The translations under genes were made by a program, and so were the position numbers. From NCBI RefSeq assembly GCF_010499255.1, contig NZ_JAAGRN010000001.1, positions 493,121-557,120 on the forward strand: 64,000 nucleotides of DNA, given 5' to 3'. The notes under the pieces were generated by a model. The model did not search any database. It was not told where the DNA came from and saw only the letters and a program-made list of their open reading frames with translations. Positions 44,703-52,794 of the stretch are shown piece by piece (the first letter of the stretch is position 1; every line of letters starts with the position of its first letter). The stretch is from Sheuella amnicola (GTDB taxonomy: Bacteria; Pseudomonadota; Gammaproteobacteria; Burkholderiales; Burkholderiaceae_B).

Positions 44703-46115
44703 TTAATCCAAGCGGATAACCTTGCCCGGGTTGAGGATATTGTTGGGATCGAAAGCTTTTTTCAATGAGCGCATCAGATCCAATGCGTCTTCACCGTGCT
44801 CATCAGACATGAACTGGATCTTGTGCAAGCCGATTCCATGCTCGCCGGTACAGGTTCCATCGGCATCTATTGCCTGTTTGACAAGCTTTTTATTCAACTT
44901 TTCGGATTCAGCCCATTCCGCCTGGCTGTCGGGATCAAGCATCATCAACACGTGGAAATTGCCGTCCCCGACATGACCAACGATTGTCGAAGGAAAGCTT
45001 GCAGTAGCCAAATCCTTTGTTGCCGTGTCAATGCATTCGGCCAAGCGCGAAATCGGAACGCACACATCGGTGGTGCTGGCCTTGCAACCGGGGCGCATCT
45101 GTAATCCGGCAAAATAGGCGTTGTGACGTGCCGTCCACAAGCGCGTGCGCTCTTCCGGGCGATCAGCCCATTCGAAATCCATGCCATTGTTGTCGCGAGC
45201 GATTTCCTGAACCGTTTCGGCCTGCTCTTTGACGCCTGCCTGACTGCCGTGGAATTCGAATAACAACAACGGCGTTTCGCGCAGCGTGAGCTTGCTGTAG
45301 CGGTTACTGGCGATGACGGCATTCTGATCCATCAGTTCGACCCGCGCGATCGGCACGCCAAGCTGAATCGTCTGGATGACGCATTGAACAGCATCATGGA
45401 CTGTCGGAAAATTACAGACAGCCGCTGAAACGGCTTCTGGCTGCGGATAAAGCTTGACCGTCACTTCAGTGATGATGCCAAGCGTACCTTCGCTGCCGAC
45501 GAAGATTCTGGTCAGGTCATACCCTGCGGAGGACTTGCGCGCGCGCCGGGCGGTGCGCACCACTTTGCCCTGCGCGGTCACGACAGTCAGATTGACAACG
45601 TTTTCTCGCATGGTGCCGTAACGAACCGCATTGGTGCCTGAAGCACGCGTGGCCGACATGCCGCCAAGCGATGCGTCCGCACCGGGATCGATCGGGAAAA
45701 ACAGTCCGGAATCCCGTATCTGTTCATTGAGCTGTTTACGCGTCAGGCCCGCCTGCACCGTCACGGTCGAGTCCTCGGTGTTAAGCGACAGTATTTTATT
45801 CATGCCGGACAAATCGATGGTGATGCCACCTTCGATCGCCAGAATATGCCCTTCAAGCGACGAACCTGCGCCATAGGGAATCAACGGCACGTTGAATTCG
45901 TTGCACAAATTGACGACGACAACGACATCATCGGTGCTTTCGGCAAATACGACCGCATCAGGCAACATCGAAGGATAGGGAGACTCGTCCTTGCCGTGAT
46001 GCTCGCGCACGGCGCCAGCTTGGGAAAAGCGGTCGCCGAAGCGCTCACGCAAAAAATCGATCATTGCTTGTGGAAGCGGACGGCGCAAAACTTGCATGGC
46101 GTGCGGTGCGTTCAT
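44703..46115 (-). CDS. FAD-linked oxidase, D-lactate dehydrogenase/GlcD-like
   Basis: A 470-aa FAD_binding_4/FAD-oxidase_C protein. It has DESPYPSMLPDAVVFAES, VPLIPYGAGSSLEGHILAIEGGI and the C-terminal GTCTGEHGIGLHKIQFM with FDPNNILNPGKV. The GAGSSLEGH segment is typical of D-lactate or D-2-hydroxyacid dehydrogenases rather than GlcD, which has GAGTGLSGG. It probably oxidises a D-2-hydroxy acid into the quinone pool or a cytochrome. I start it at ATG 46115, just past the aroG stop; an open frame runs upstream inside aroG. Confidence 0.9.
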   Translation of the reverse strand: MNAPHAMQVLRRPLPQAMIDFLRERFGDRFSQAGAVREHHGKDESPYPSMLPDAVVFAESTDDVVVVVNLCNEFNVPLIPYGAGSSLEGHILAIEGGITIDLSGMNKILSLNTEDSTVTVQAGLTRKQLNEQIRDSGLFFPIDPGADASLGGMSATRASGTNAVRYGTMRENVVNLTVVTAQGKVVRTARRARKSSAGYDLTRIFVGSEGTLGIITEVTVKLYPQPEAVSAAVCNFPTVHDAVQCVIQTIQLGVPIARVELMDQNAVIASNRYSKLTLRETPLLLFEFHGSQAGVKEQAETVQEIARDNNGMDFEWADRPEERTRLWTARHNAYFAGLQMRPGCKASTTDVCVPISRLAECIDTATKDLATASFPSTIVGHVGDGNFHVLMMLDPDSQAEWAESEKLNKKLVKQAIDADGTCTGEHGIGLHKIQFMSDEHGEDALDLMRSLKKAFDPNNILNPGKVIRLD

Positions 46116-46116
46116 A

Positions 46117-47190
46117 TTATTTACCGGATGTATTGATTGCACGGCGGCGGTCTTTAACAGATTGAGCCAAAACCTCGAGGACCGCAACCGAGCTGTCCCA
46201 ATCGATACAGCCATCGGTGATACTCTGGCCGTAAGTCAACGGTTGACCCGCCACCAGGTCCTGGCGCCCCGCAACTAGGTTACTTTCGATCATGAGCCCC
46301 ATAATGCGCAAATCGCCTTTTGCGATCTGACTCGCGACATCCTGACAGACTGCAGGTTGATTTTCGGGCTTCTTGTTGCTGTTGGCATGGCTTGCATCGA
46401 TCATGACACGCTGCGCCAGGCCGGCCTTGGCCATGTCCACACATGCTGCCTCAACACTTTGCGCATCATAGTTAGGCACCTTGCCTCCACGCAGAATCAC
46501 GTGACAGTCTTCGTTACCGGCGGTCGACACAATTGCGGAATGACCGCCTTTGGTGACCGAAAGAAAATGATGGGGATGCGATGCAGCCTTGATCGCATCG
46601 ACGGCAATGCGCACATTTCCGTCCGTGCCATTTTTGAAACCCACTGGGCAAGACAGTCCCGAAGCCAGTTCGCGATGCACCTGGCTTTCGGTGGTGCGAG
46701 CGCCAATCGCGCCCCAGGACACAAGGTCCGCGATGTATTGCGGGGTAATCATGTCCAGGAATTCGCAACCGGCCGGCAAACCCATCTCGTTGATTTCGAG
46801 CAACAAGCCACGCGCGATGCGTAAACCCTCATTAATGTTGAAACTGCCGTCCATGTGCGGATCGTTGATCAGCCCCTTCCAGCCTACGGTGGTGCGTGGC
46901 TTTTCGAAGTAAACCCGCATGATGATTTCGAGTTCGCCGCTAAAGCGGTCGCGTTCGGCTTTGAGGCGACGTGCGTAATCAAGTGCAGCCTTGGTGTCAT
47001 GTATGGAGCATGGCCCGATCACGACGGCAAGACGATCATCCATGTTATGCAGGATGCGATGCACGGATTGCCTGGCATCATGCACCAGGGATGAAACCTG
47101 CGAGGAACAGGCAAACTCGCGCATGGTGTGCGCGGGCGGCGCCAGCTCTTTAATTTCTCGGATGCGAAGGTCATCGGTATTATGGGACAC
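46117..47190 (-). CDS. aroG: 3-deoxy-7-phosphoheptulonate (DAHP) synthase, class I
   Basis: First enzyme of aromatic amino acid synthesis, condensing PEP and erythrose 4-phosphate; 357 aa. It shows VIGPCSIHDTKAALDYARRL near 58, GWKGLINDPHMDGSFNI near 103, and SQVHRELASGLSCPVGFKNGTDGN near 168. The start is GTG at 47190 with AGGAG 7 nt before it. It is preceded by what looks like a leader-peptide attenuator, so expression may depend on charged tRNA Tyr/Phe. The D-lactate-dehydrogenase-like gene follows directly. Confidence 0.96.
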   Translation of the reverse strand: MSHNTDDLRIREIKELAPPAHTMREFACSSQVSSLVHDARQSVHRILHNMDDRLAVVIGPCSIHDTKAALDYARRLKAERDRFSGELEIIMRVYFEKPRTTVGWKGLINDPHMDGSFNINEGLRIARGLLLEINEMGLPAGCEFLDMITPQYIADLVSWGAIGARTTESQVHRELASGLSCPVGFKNGTDGNVRIAVDAIKAASHPHHFLSVTKGGHSAIVSTAGNEDCHVILRGGKVPNYDAQSVEAACVDMAKAGLAQRVMIDASHANSNKKPENQPAVCQDVASQIAKGDLRIMGLMIESNLVAGRQDLVAGQPLTYGQSITDGCIDWDSSVAVLEVLAQSVKDRRRAINTSGK

Positions 47191-47222
47191 AACAGACTCC
47201 TGAAAGCGAACACGTATCGGGT

Positions 47223-47253
47223 AAAAAAAAACCGCCAGCTTGGCTGGCGGTTT
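47223..47253 (-). terminator. Strong intrinsic terminator in the aroG leader (attenuator)
   Basis: On the minus strand a stem ACCGCCAGC/GCTGGCGGT with a short loop is followed by nine T residues. It sits 15 bp after a 43-codon leader frame and 33 bp before the aroG start codon. A terminator upstream of the gene and downstream of a leader frame is the hallmark of attenuation. It could instead end tldD transcripts, with aroG having its own downstream promoter, but only 32 bp are left for one. Confidence 0.75.
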
Positions 47254-47268
47254 CGGGTATTGGTTTAA

Positions 47269-47400
47269 TCAGATCAAATGCAACCAGCCCTTCGCCAGCG
47301 AATGGGTATATCCATACTTATAAAATCGTTCGCCCAAGGCAATACCGGCAGAGCGGGTCGCGTCAGGCAAAGTATGGATAAGGAGGGCTTGTTTATTCAT
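47269..47400 (-). CDS. Predicted leader peptide of aroG (43 aa, Phe/Tyr-rich segment)
   Basis: A short frame from ATG 47400 to TGA 47269. Residues 26-31 read FYKYGY, so four of six codons are Phe or Tyr; one Trp follows at 39. Codons after this cluster encode RNA CGCUGGCG (47300-47293) and GGGCUGG (47290-47284). Both can pair with the 5' arm of the terminator (ACCGCCAGCC) and so form an antiterminator. A ribosome stalled on the Tyr codons would leave these segments free. The ribosome site is weak (GAG about 6 nt upstream). It could alternatively be a small protein in its own right; 43 aa is long for a leader. Confidence 0.55.
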   Translation of the reverse strand: MNKQALLIHTLPDATRSAGIALGERFYKYGYTHSLAKGWLHLI

Positions 47401-47462
47401 ATTCGCTCTACTCTACCATGAAAATCAGGTCATCGTGCACAGTTCCGGCTCATCCGACACCA

Positions 47463-48923
47463 CTAGGCCGTGCCACCCACCGTCAAGCCGTCCATTTTGA
47501 CTGTCGGCATGCCAACGCCAACAGGGACGCTTTGCCCTTCCTTGCCGCAAGTGCCAACCCCGCTATCGAGTTTCAAATCGTTGCCGACCATGCTGATGCG
47601 GCTCATGGACTCCGGACCATTGCCGATCAAAGTCGCCCCCCTGACCGGATAGGTGATTTTGCCGTTTTCGATCATGTAGGCTTCTGAGGCGGAAAACACG
47701 AATTTTCCGCTGGTGATATCCACCGAGCCCCCGCCAAAATTTGCGGCATAAATGCCCTTTTTGACCGAAGAAATGATCTCTTCCGGGGTTTTATCTCCGG
47801 CAAGCATGAAAGTATTGGTCATCCTGGGCATGGGAAGGTGCGCAAAGGATTCTCGTCGACCATTGCCGGTGACTGCGGTTTTCATCAGGCGCGCATTAGT
47901 GGTGTCCTGCATGTAGCCCCGCAAAATCCCGTCTTCGATCAACACGTTACGCTGCGTCGGATTGCCTTCATCGTCAATATTCAGGGATCCACGGCGCCCC
48001 TGGATCGTGCCGTCATCAACGACCGTGACGCCCTTGGCAGCAACCTTTTCGCCGATCCGACCGGAAAACACACTCGAACCTTTGCGGTTGAAATCGCCTT
48101 CAAGTCCGTGCCCGACAGCTTCATGCAAAAGAATGCCCGGCCATCCCGATCCGAGCACCACCGTCATTTCGCCGGCGGGCGCAGGTCGTGCTTCGAGATT
48201 CACAAGCGCCTCGTGCACAGCGCGATCGACATAATTTCTCAACACCTCATCGGTGAAGTACTCCAGCCCCGTGCGCCCGCCCCCACCAGCGCTACCCGTT
48301 TCGCGGCGACCATTTTTCTCGACGATCACGTTCAAGGATAAACGCACCAAAGGACGCACATCGGCAGCCAGGCGTCCATCGCTGCCTGCGATCATGACCA
48401 CATCGTATTCCATGCCCATGCCGGCCATCACCTGAATCACATGAGGATCTTTGGCGCGGGCCATTTTCTCGATCTTTTCGAGCAAGGCGACTTTTTCGGG
48501 GGCGGTCATGCTTTGCAACGGATCCACGGGCAAATACAAATTGGACCCGGGCGTATGGTCATCGCCGGTGCGGACATGAATTCGACCCTTACCTTGCCTG
48601 GCGATACTACGCACCGCACGTGAAGACGAAAGCAATGCCTCGGGCGATAAAGCATCCGAATAGGCAAAAGCCGTTTTTTCGCCGGCCACGGCACGCACTC
48701 CAACGCCTTGATGAATCGAGAAGCTTCCGGTCTTGACGATGCCCTCTTCCAGGCTCCAGCCTTCGCTGCGCGTATATTGAAAATAAAGATCCGCGTAGTC
48801 GACTTTATGCGTGAAAATTTCGCTCAAGGCGCGCGCCATATCGGATTCAGTCAACCCCCAAGGGTCGAGCAAAAGGTTTTTGGCGGTCACAAGCGAGGTA
48901 CTACCGGGATCGATCAGATTCAT
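47463..48923 (-). CDS. tldD: Metalloprotease TldD
   Basis: Zn metalloprotease of 486 aa of the U62 family that, with TldE/PmbA, processes small peptides. The active-site motif [11 protein letters not shown] is present near residue 268, followed by [18 protein letters not shown]. The C-terminal region with GGTA is complete. It is downstream of the nitrilase-family gene on the same strand (105-bp gap), an order shared with Bordetella-type genomes. No tldE gene is in the window. Confidence 0.95.
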   Translation of the reverse strand: MNLIDPGSTSLVTAKNLLLDPWGLTESDMARALSEIFTHKVDYADLYFQYTRSEGWSLEEGIVKTGSFSIHQGVGVRAVAGEKTAFAYSDALSPEALLSSSRAVRSIARQGKGRIHVRTGDDHTPGSNLYLPVDPLQSMTAPEKVALLEKIEKMARAKDPHVIQVMAGMGMEYDVVMIAGSDGRLAADVRPLVRLSLNVIVEKNGRRETGSAGGGGRTGLEYFTDEVLRNYVDRAVHEALVNLEARPAPAGEMTVVLGSGWPGILLHEAVGHGLEGDFNRKGSSVFSGRIGEKVAAKGVTVVDDGTIQGRRGSLNIDDEGNPTQRNVLIEDGILRGYMQDTTNARLMKTAVTGNGRRESFAHLPMPRMTNTFMLAGDKTPEEIISSVKKGIYAANFGGGSVDITSGKFVFSASEAYMIENGKITYPVRGATLIGNGPESMSRISMVGNDLKLDSGVGTCGKEGQSVPVGVGMPTVKMDGLTVGGTA

Positions 48924-49028
48924 TTAGCTCAAGCGTCAAACAAATATGGAACAACCGAATCGATAAGTGATTCGGGCGCTAACATCCAGCATTCATGGAT
49001 GCATAAACAGAAATCAGAGCATGCTCTA

Positions 49029-49841
49029 TCAAAGCACACGATGCTTGAGTGCCGGCAACGCCTGCCTGACTTCACTTAATCGTATGGGGTCTATCGTACC
49101 GCTTACAACCCCCTCCTGCTCATCCAAAACGGATATCACTTCGCCCCAAGGGTCGATCAACATCGAATGACCCCAGGTTTTACGTCCGTTTGCATGCACC
49201 CCGCCTTGGGCGGGGGCCAGCACATAACACTGATTTTCGATGGCCCGGGCACGTAGCAAGACTTCCCAGTGTGCCTGACCGGTTGTGTAAGTAAAAGCAG
49301 ATGGCACCAGAATCAAATCAACCTGCCCCAACGCCCGGTACAACTCCGGAAACCTCAGGTCATAACAAATAGACAATCCAATATCCGCAATGGGCGTATC
49401 GACCCGTTGAATCGACGCCCCCGCGACTATGCCCCGGGATTCATCGTAATTTTCCGCGCCGCGGGAGAAACTAAACAAATGGATTTTGTCGTAACGGGCG
49501 ATTTGTTCACCCTCGGGATTAAATACTAATTGAGTATTCAATACCTTATCTTGCACAGGCGAAACCAGCGGAATACTCCCGCCGGATAACCAAATTCCGT
49601 GCTGACGGGATTTATCCGATAAAAACTTCTGTATGGGTCCGTCACCTGGAGTTTCAGCAATTTTTAGTTTATCGGTTTCGTTTTGACCCAATAAACAAAA
49701 ATATTCCGGCAGCGCAATTAACCGTGCCCCGTCCGATGCGGCCAGATCAATCAAACGTCCGGCAGTTTCAAGATTCTCAGACAAGGATATTCCCGTAACC
49801 ATTTGAATTGCCGCGACTTTTAAGGATTCTTTCATATGCAT
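49029..49841 (-). CDS. Carbon-nitrogen hydrolase (Nit family)
   Basis: Nitrilase-superfamily amidase of 270 aa. The catalytic triad is visible: Glu in RLIALPEYFC (about 46), Lys in YDKIHLFSF (about 120) and Cys in GLSICYDLRFPELYR (about 155). It resembles the Nit1/deaminated-glutathione amidase branch, which repairs deaminated glutathione, though omega-amidase activity is also possible. Start at the first of two in-frame ATGs, 6 nt apart. It is divergent from the H-NS gene. Confidence 0.92.
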   Translation of the reverse strand: MHMKESLKVAAIQMVTGISLSENLETAGRLIDLAASDGARLIALPEYFCLLGQNETDKLKIAETPGDGPIQKFLSDKSRQHGIWLSGGSIPLVSPVQDKVLNTQLVFNPEGEQIARYDKIHLFSFSRGAENYDESRGIVAGASIQRVDTPIADIGLSICYDLRFPELYRALGQVDLILVPSAFTYTTGQAHWEVLLRARAIENQCYVLAPAQGGVHANGRKTWGHSMLIDPWGEVISVLDEQEGVVSGTIDPIRLSEVRQALPALKHRVL

Positions 49842-50043
49842 GTCAATTTGGAAATAATATTTTTATCTAATCAGGCCTGATTAATTATGATTAAATTGTC
49901 CAGTTTAAAAAAATATCTGTCGTGAATAATATATATTTAGTCGTTCATGAGATATTATTATGAAAGCGTATTATTTATTAATACGTTTTCTGATTCCAAA
50001 ATAAACAATTCAACGATTCAAAATCCATAAAGGTTATACATAC

Positions 50044-50412
50044 ATGGCACGCCAAAATTACGCGTCTTTACAAGCAAAAATCAATAAAGAAATCGAAAGA
50101 CTGCAAAAACAGGCGCAGGTTCTTCAGAGCAAGAGCCGTAAACCTGTCATCAACTCGATCATTCGCTCGATGAAAGAGTACAACATTACTCCTGAAGAAA
50201 TTGCAGCAGCCTTTGGTCGTAAATCATCAGGCGCGGACAAACCAAGCTCATCCAAGGCACCAAAGGCTCCAAAGACAACGGCGAAAAAGCCTGTTGCGGC
50301 AAAGTATCGCCATCCCGAATCGGGCGCAACCTGGACCGGTCGTGGCAAAGCACCTTTGTGGGTGGTGGAGGCCGAGAAAAACGGACAGCCTCGCCAGCAG
50401 TTTCTGATTTAA
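50044..50412 (+). CDS. H-NS family DNA-binding protein
   Basis: Nucleoid-associated silencer of 122 aa. The N-terminal half (about 1-60) is a coiled-coil oligomerisation region (INKEIERLQKQAQVLQSKSR), then a flexible Ser/Lys/Ala/Pro linker. The C-terminal DNA-binding motif is YRHPESGATWTGRGKAPLWV, matching the betaproteobacterial BpH3/Bv3F type. It likely represses AT-rich DNA. Its own upstream region (49842-50043) is strikingly AT-rich with several TATTAT runs, fitting autoregulation. Confidence 0.95.
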   Translation: MARQNYASLQAKINKEIERLQKQAQVLQSKSRKPVINSIIRSMKEYNITPEEIAAAFGRKSSGADKPSSSKAPKAPKTTAKKPVAAKYRHPESGATWTGRGKAPLWVVEAEKNGQPRQQFLI

Positions 50413-50454
50413 ATATCGATTTTTCTTAATTAGATTCCGTCTAATTAAAATCCA

Positions 50455-50506
50455 AATGCACCAGATTCAGGTAGTTAGATACCTTCACCAATCTGGTGCA
50501 TTTTTT
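50455..50506 (+). terminator. Intrinsic terminator of the H-NS gene
   Basis: A 13-bp perfect stem AATGCACCAGATT/AATCTGGTGCATT encloses a 22-nt loop that can fold further (GGTA/TACC), and is followed by TTTTTT. It lies 43 bp past the H-NS stop. Confidence 0.85.
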
Positions 50507-50643
50507 CATTTTGAAATATTTTGAATCAAAAATAATAGTTATACAAAATCAAGATCCTTCAATTAAAAACCAAATCGTTTCCAGTAACAATTTGAACCAG
50601 GTGGTTTCAACTAAATTAATTAATTTTGTAAAAAAATTTCGTA

Positions 50644-50681
50644 ATGAATTGATTTAATTGGTAAAAATTAAATCAATTCAT
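50644..50681 (-). terminator. AT-rich 16-bp inverted repeat, probable terminator of the Bug gene
   Basis: A perfect 16-bp stem with a 6-nt loop (GGTAAA). On the minus strand it is followed by TACGAAATTTTTTTAC, giving a T7 tract. It lies 42 bp past the stop of the Bug gene. The stem is AT-rich, so termination may be modest. Confidence 0.6.
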
Positions 50682-50723
50682 ACAAGAAAATTACTAAAAT
50701 CAATACCGATTCTCGTAAATCGA

Positions 50724-51710
50724 TTAATCGATTTTGGCTCCCGAGTCTTTAACAGCCTGTCCCCACTGCGCCATATCCTTGTCGACAATTTTCTGAAAAT
50801 CGCCCAAAGAGGTCTTCATGGGTGAAGCTCCTTTGCTTGCAAACTGTGCGACAACGGCAGGATCTTCAAGCACTTTATTAATTTCGGCGTGAATTTGCTT
50901 GGTTAACGCATCGGGCGTGCCGGAGGGTACAAAAAATGCAAACCAGGCATCTAGCGCGAGAGCCGGCAAACCAGCCTCCGCAAATGTTGGAACATCAGGC
51001 AAAGCGGCCGACCGTTTGGTGGCAGACACAGCAATCGGCCGAACCTGCCCCGCCTTGATTTGCCCCATGACAGAGGGCGCGCTGGCAAACGTGCCTTGCA
51101 CTTCGCCGCTCATCACGTCGGTGAGCGAGGCAGCCACGCCCTTGTAGGGGACATGCGTCGTTTTAATGCCCGCGTCCTTATCCATCATGTTGTCGAGCAA
51201 ATGAGCGACTGATCCATTACCTGAGGATGCGATATTGACCTTACCGGGATTAGCCTTGGCATAGGCAACAAAATCGGCAACCGATTTGATCGGCAGACTG
51301 GGGGTGATCACCATGACGAAGGGCAAGGTCGCAAGCGATCCCAAAGGCTTAAGGTCTTTGGCGGTATCGAATGGCATGTTCTTGTACAAGGCGGGGTTAA
51401 TTGCGTGCGTACCCGAATAGCTCATCAGCCAGGTTGTCCCGTCAGGCTGCGACTTGGCAACGATATCGCTGCCGATATTGCCGCCGGCACCAGGACGGTT
51501 TTCAACCACAATATTGGCACCCCAACGCTTGGACAATTCGGATGCCATGATGCGGGCGAGTGAATCCGATGCCCCTGCCGCCGTCTGGGGCACAATGATT
51601 TTGATGGATTTACCCGACAGTTCGGATGGCATCTGCGCTTGGGCGCCTGTCATCATGCCCAGTGTAATCAGCAAACAGGCCATTCCAGATAAGCCTTTGA
51701 ATATATTCAT
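50724..51710 (-). CDS. Bug/TctC-family periplasmic solute-binding protein
   Basis: A 328-aa periplasmic receptor. The signal peptide ends at GAQA/QMPSEL, followed by KSIKIIVPQTAAGASDSLARIMA, ENRPGAGGNIGSDIVAKSQPDG and THVPYKGVAASLTDVMSGEVQ. It has no permease genes beside it. A TauD-type dioxygenase gene lies 139 bp upstream on the same strand, so an organic acid or sulfonate ligand handled by that enzyme is possible but unproven. Confidence 0.92.
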   Translation of the reverse strand: MNIFKGLSGMACLLITLGMMTGAQAQMPSELSGKSIKIIVPQTAAGASDSLARIMASELSKRWGANIVVENRPGAGGNIGSDIVAKSQPDGTTWLMSYSGTHAINPALYKNMPFDTAKDLKPLGSLATLPFVMVITPSLPIKSVADFVAYAKANPGKVNIASSGNGSVAHLLDNMMDKDAGIKTTHVPYKGVAASLTDVMSGEVQGTFASAPSVMGQIKAGQVRPIAVSATKRSAALPDVPTFAEAGLPALALDAWFAFFVPSGTPDALTKQIHAEINKVLEDPAVVAQFASKGASPMKTSLGDFQKIVDKDMAQWGQAVKDSGAKID

Positions 51711-51849
51711 TTTTTAATCCCAAAACCTCATCTTCCAAATAAAAATATCCGGAAATATTAAAAATAAAGAGTAGATGAATGAAGACGAAACGACACGATG
51801 GATGCGATCATCCATCGTATGCACGTCAACCAACCCGAGGGATAGAGGG

Positions 51850-52686
51850 TCAGCGGGGTTTATCGCCCTTGAGCGTCACTCTGTGAAGCAGACGCTTGTA
51901 GCCATGATAATCGTTGATTGGATTATGCAATACGCAGCGGTTATCCCACAATGCAATCGAACCAACTTCCCAACGGAAGCGGCAAGTAAATTCGGGCCTC
52001 ACCTGGTGTGCGTATATGTAATTCAGCAAAGGCTCGCTTTCTTCCTGGGTCCAGCCAACAAAATGCGTTGTGTGACCGGGGTTGACGTAAAGAGCCTTGC
52101 GCCCGGTTTCGGGGTGCGTTCTCACCACAGGATGCTCAGCGGACAATTCCGTACGTGCTTTGTCGGTCGCGGAGTCCTCGAGCCGATCCTCACGTGTTTT
52201 AGTGACGGCAGCCTTGGCCGAAGAGTTCACTGCTTTCATGCCGTCGAGCATTTCTTTGAGGCCCGGCGACAAGGCATCGTAAGCCGCATAATTGCTCGAA
52301 AACATCGTGTCGCCACCATAGGGGGGCAATTCACGCGCGATCAGCATCGTGGCGGTCGGTGGAGTTTCGAGATACGTGGTGTCGGTATGCCAGACCCCGC
52401 CGAAATTGGTTTTTTCATGCGGCAACTTCAATACCGGAATGATCAACGGAAAATCGGGCAACCCTTTAACAAACGGATATTCGATCACTTCGCCAAAACG
52501 CTTTGCGAACTCCAGATAGGGTCCAGACTCAAGCGGCTGGTTTCGGAAAAACACCACGCCGTGCTCAAGCCAAGCCTGACGAATCTGTGCGATCAACGCA
52601 TCACTGACCGGTTCAAGCAGATTGACTCCGTGAATCTCGGCTCCCACCGAACCGGATATCGGTTTAACTTCAAGTTTTATGCTCAT
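51850..52686 (-). CDS. TauD/TfdA-family Fe(II)/2-oxoglutarate dioxygenase
   Basis: Non-haem iron dioxygenase of 278 aa. The metal triad is His100 and Asp102 in VWHTDTTYLETPP and His254 in LWDNRCVLHNP; the 2-oxoglutarate-binding Arg is near 269 in LHRVTLKG. Family members hydroxylate taurine, sulfonates, 2,4-D-type ethers and related acids, releasing the side group. The substrate here is not readable. It is divergent from pepN (108 bp). Confidence 0.92.
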   Translation of the reverse strand: MSIKLEVKPISGSVGAEIHGVNLLEPVSDALIAQIRQAWLEHGVVFFRNQPLESGPYLEFAKRFGEVIEYPFVKGLPDFPLIIPVLKLPHEKTNFGGVWHTDTTYLETPPTATMLIARELPPYGGDTMFSSNYAAYDALSPGLKEMLDGMKAVNSSAKAAVTKTREDRLEDSATDKARTELSAEHPVVRTHPETGRKALYVNPGHTTHFVGWTQEESEPLLNYIYAHQVRPEFTCRFRWEVGSIALWDNRCVLHNPINDYHGYKRLLHRVTLKGDKPR

Positions 52687-52794
52687 TTATACATTCGCCC
52701 CTTATGCTTTTCATTTAATGATAGGGCAAAAATGAGGTCGTTGGCGTCGGCAAGCGACAAATTACAATGTACGGAATTGAATTGGACATCTCCC

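Larger units (their letters stand above)
50413..50723. other. AT-rich intergenic region with three hairpins
   Basis: No gene is seen in these 311 bp between the convergent H-NS and Bug genes. It holds a 9-bp hairpin TTAATTAGA/TCTAATTAA at 50426-50448, the H-NS terminator at 50455-50506, and a perfect 16-bp inverted repeat at 50644-50681. The remainder is A/T-rich filler and a natural H-NS target. Confidence 0.6.

Noticed and set aside
51775..52794. Open frame extending pepN 340 codons upstream
   Set aside because: It lies antisense to a convincing TauD-type dioxygenase, and the M1 peptidase family begins at about 52795.
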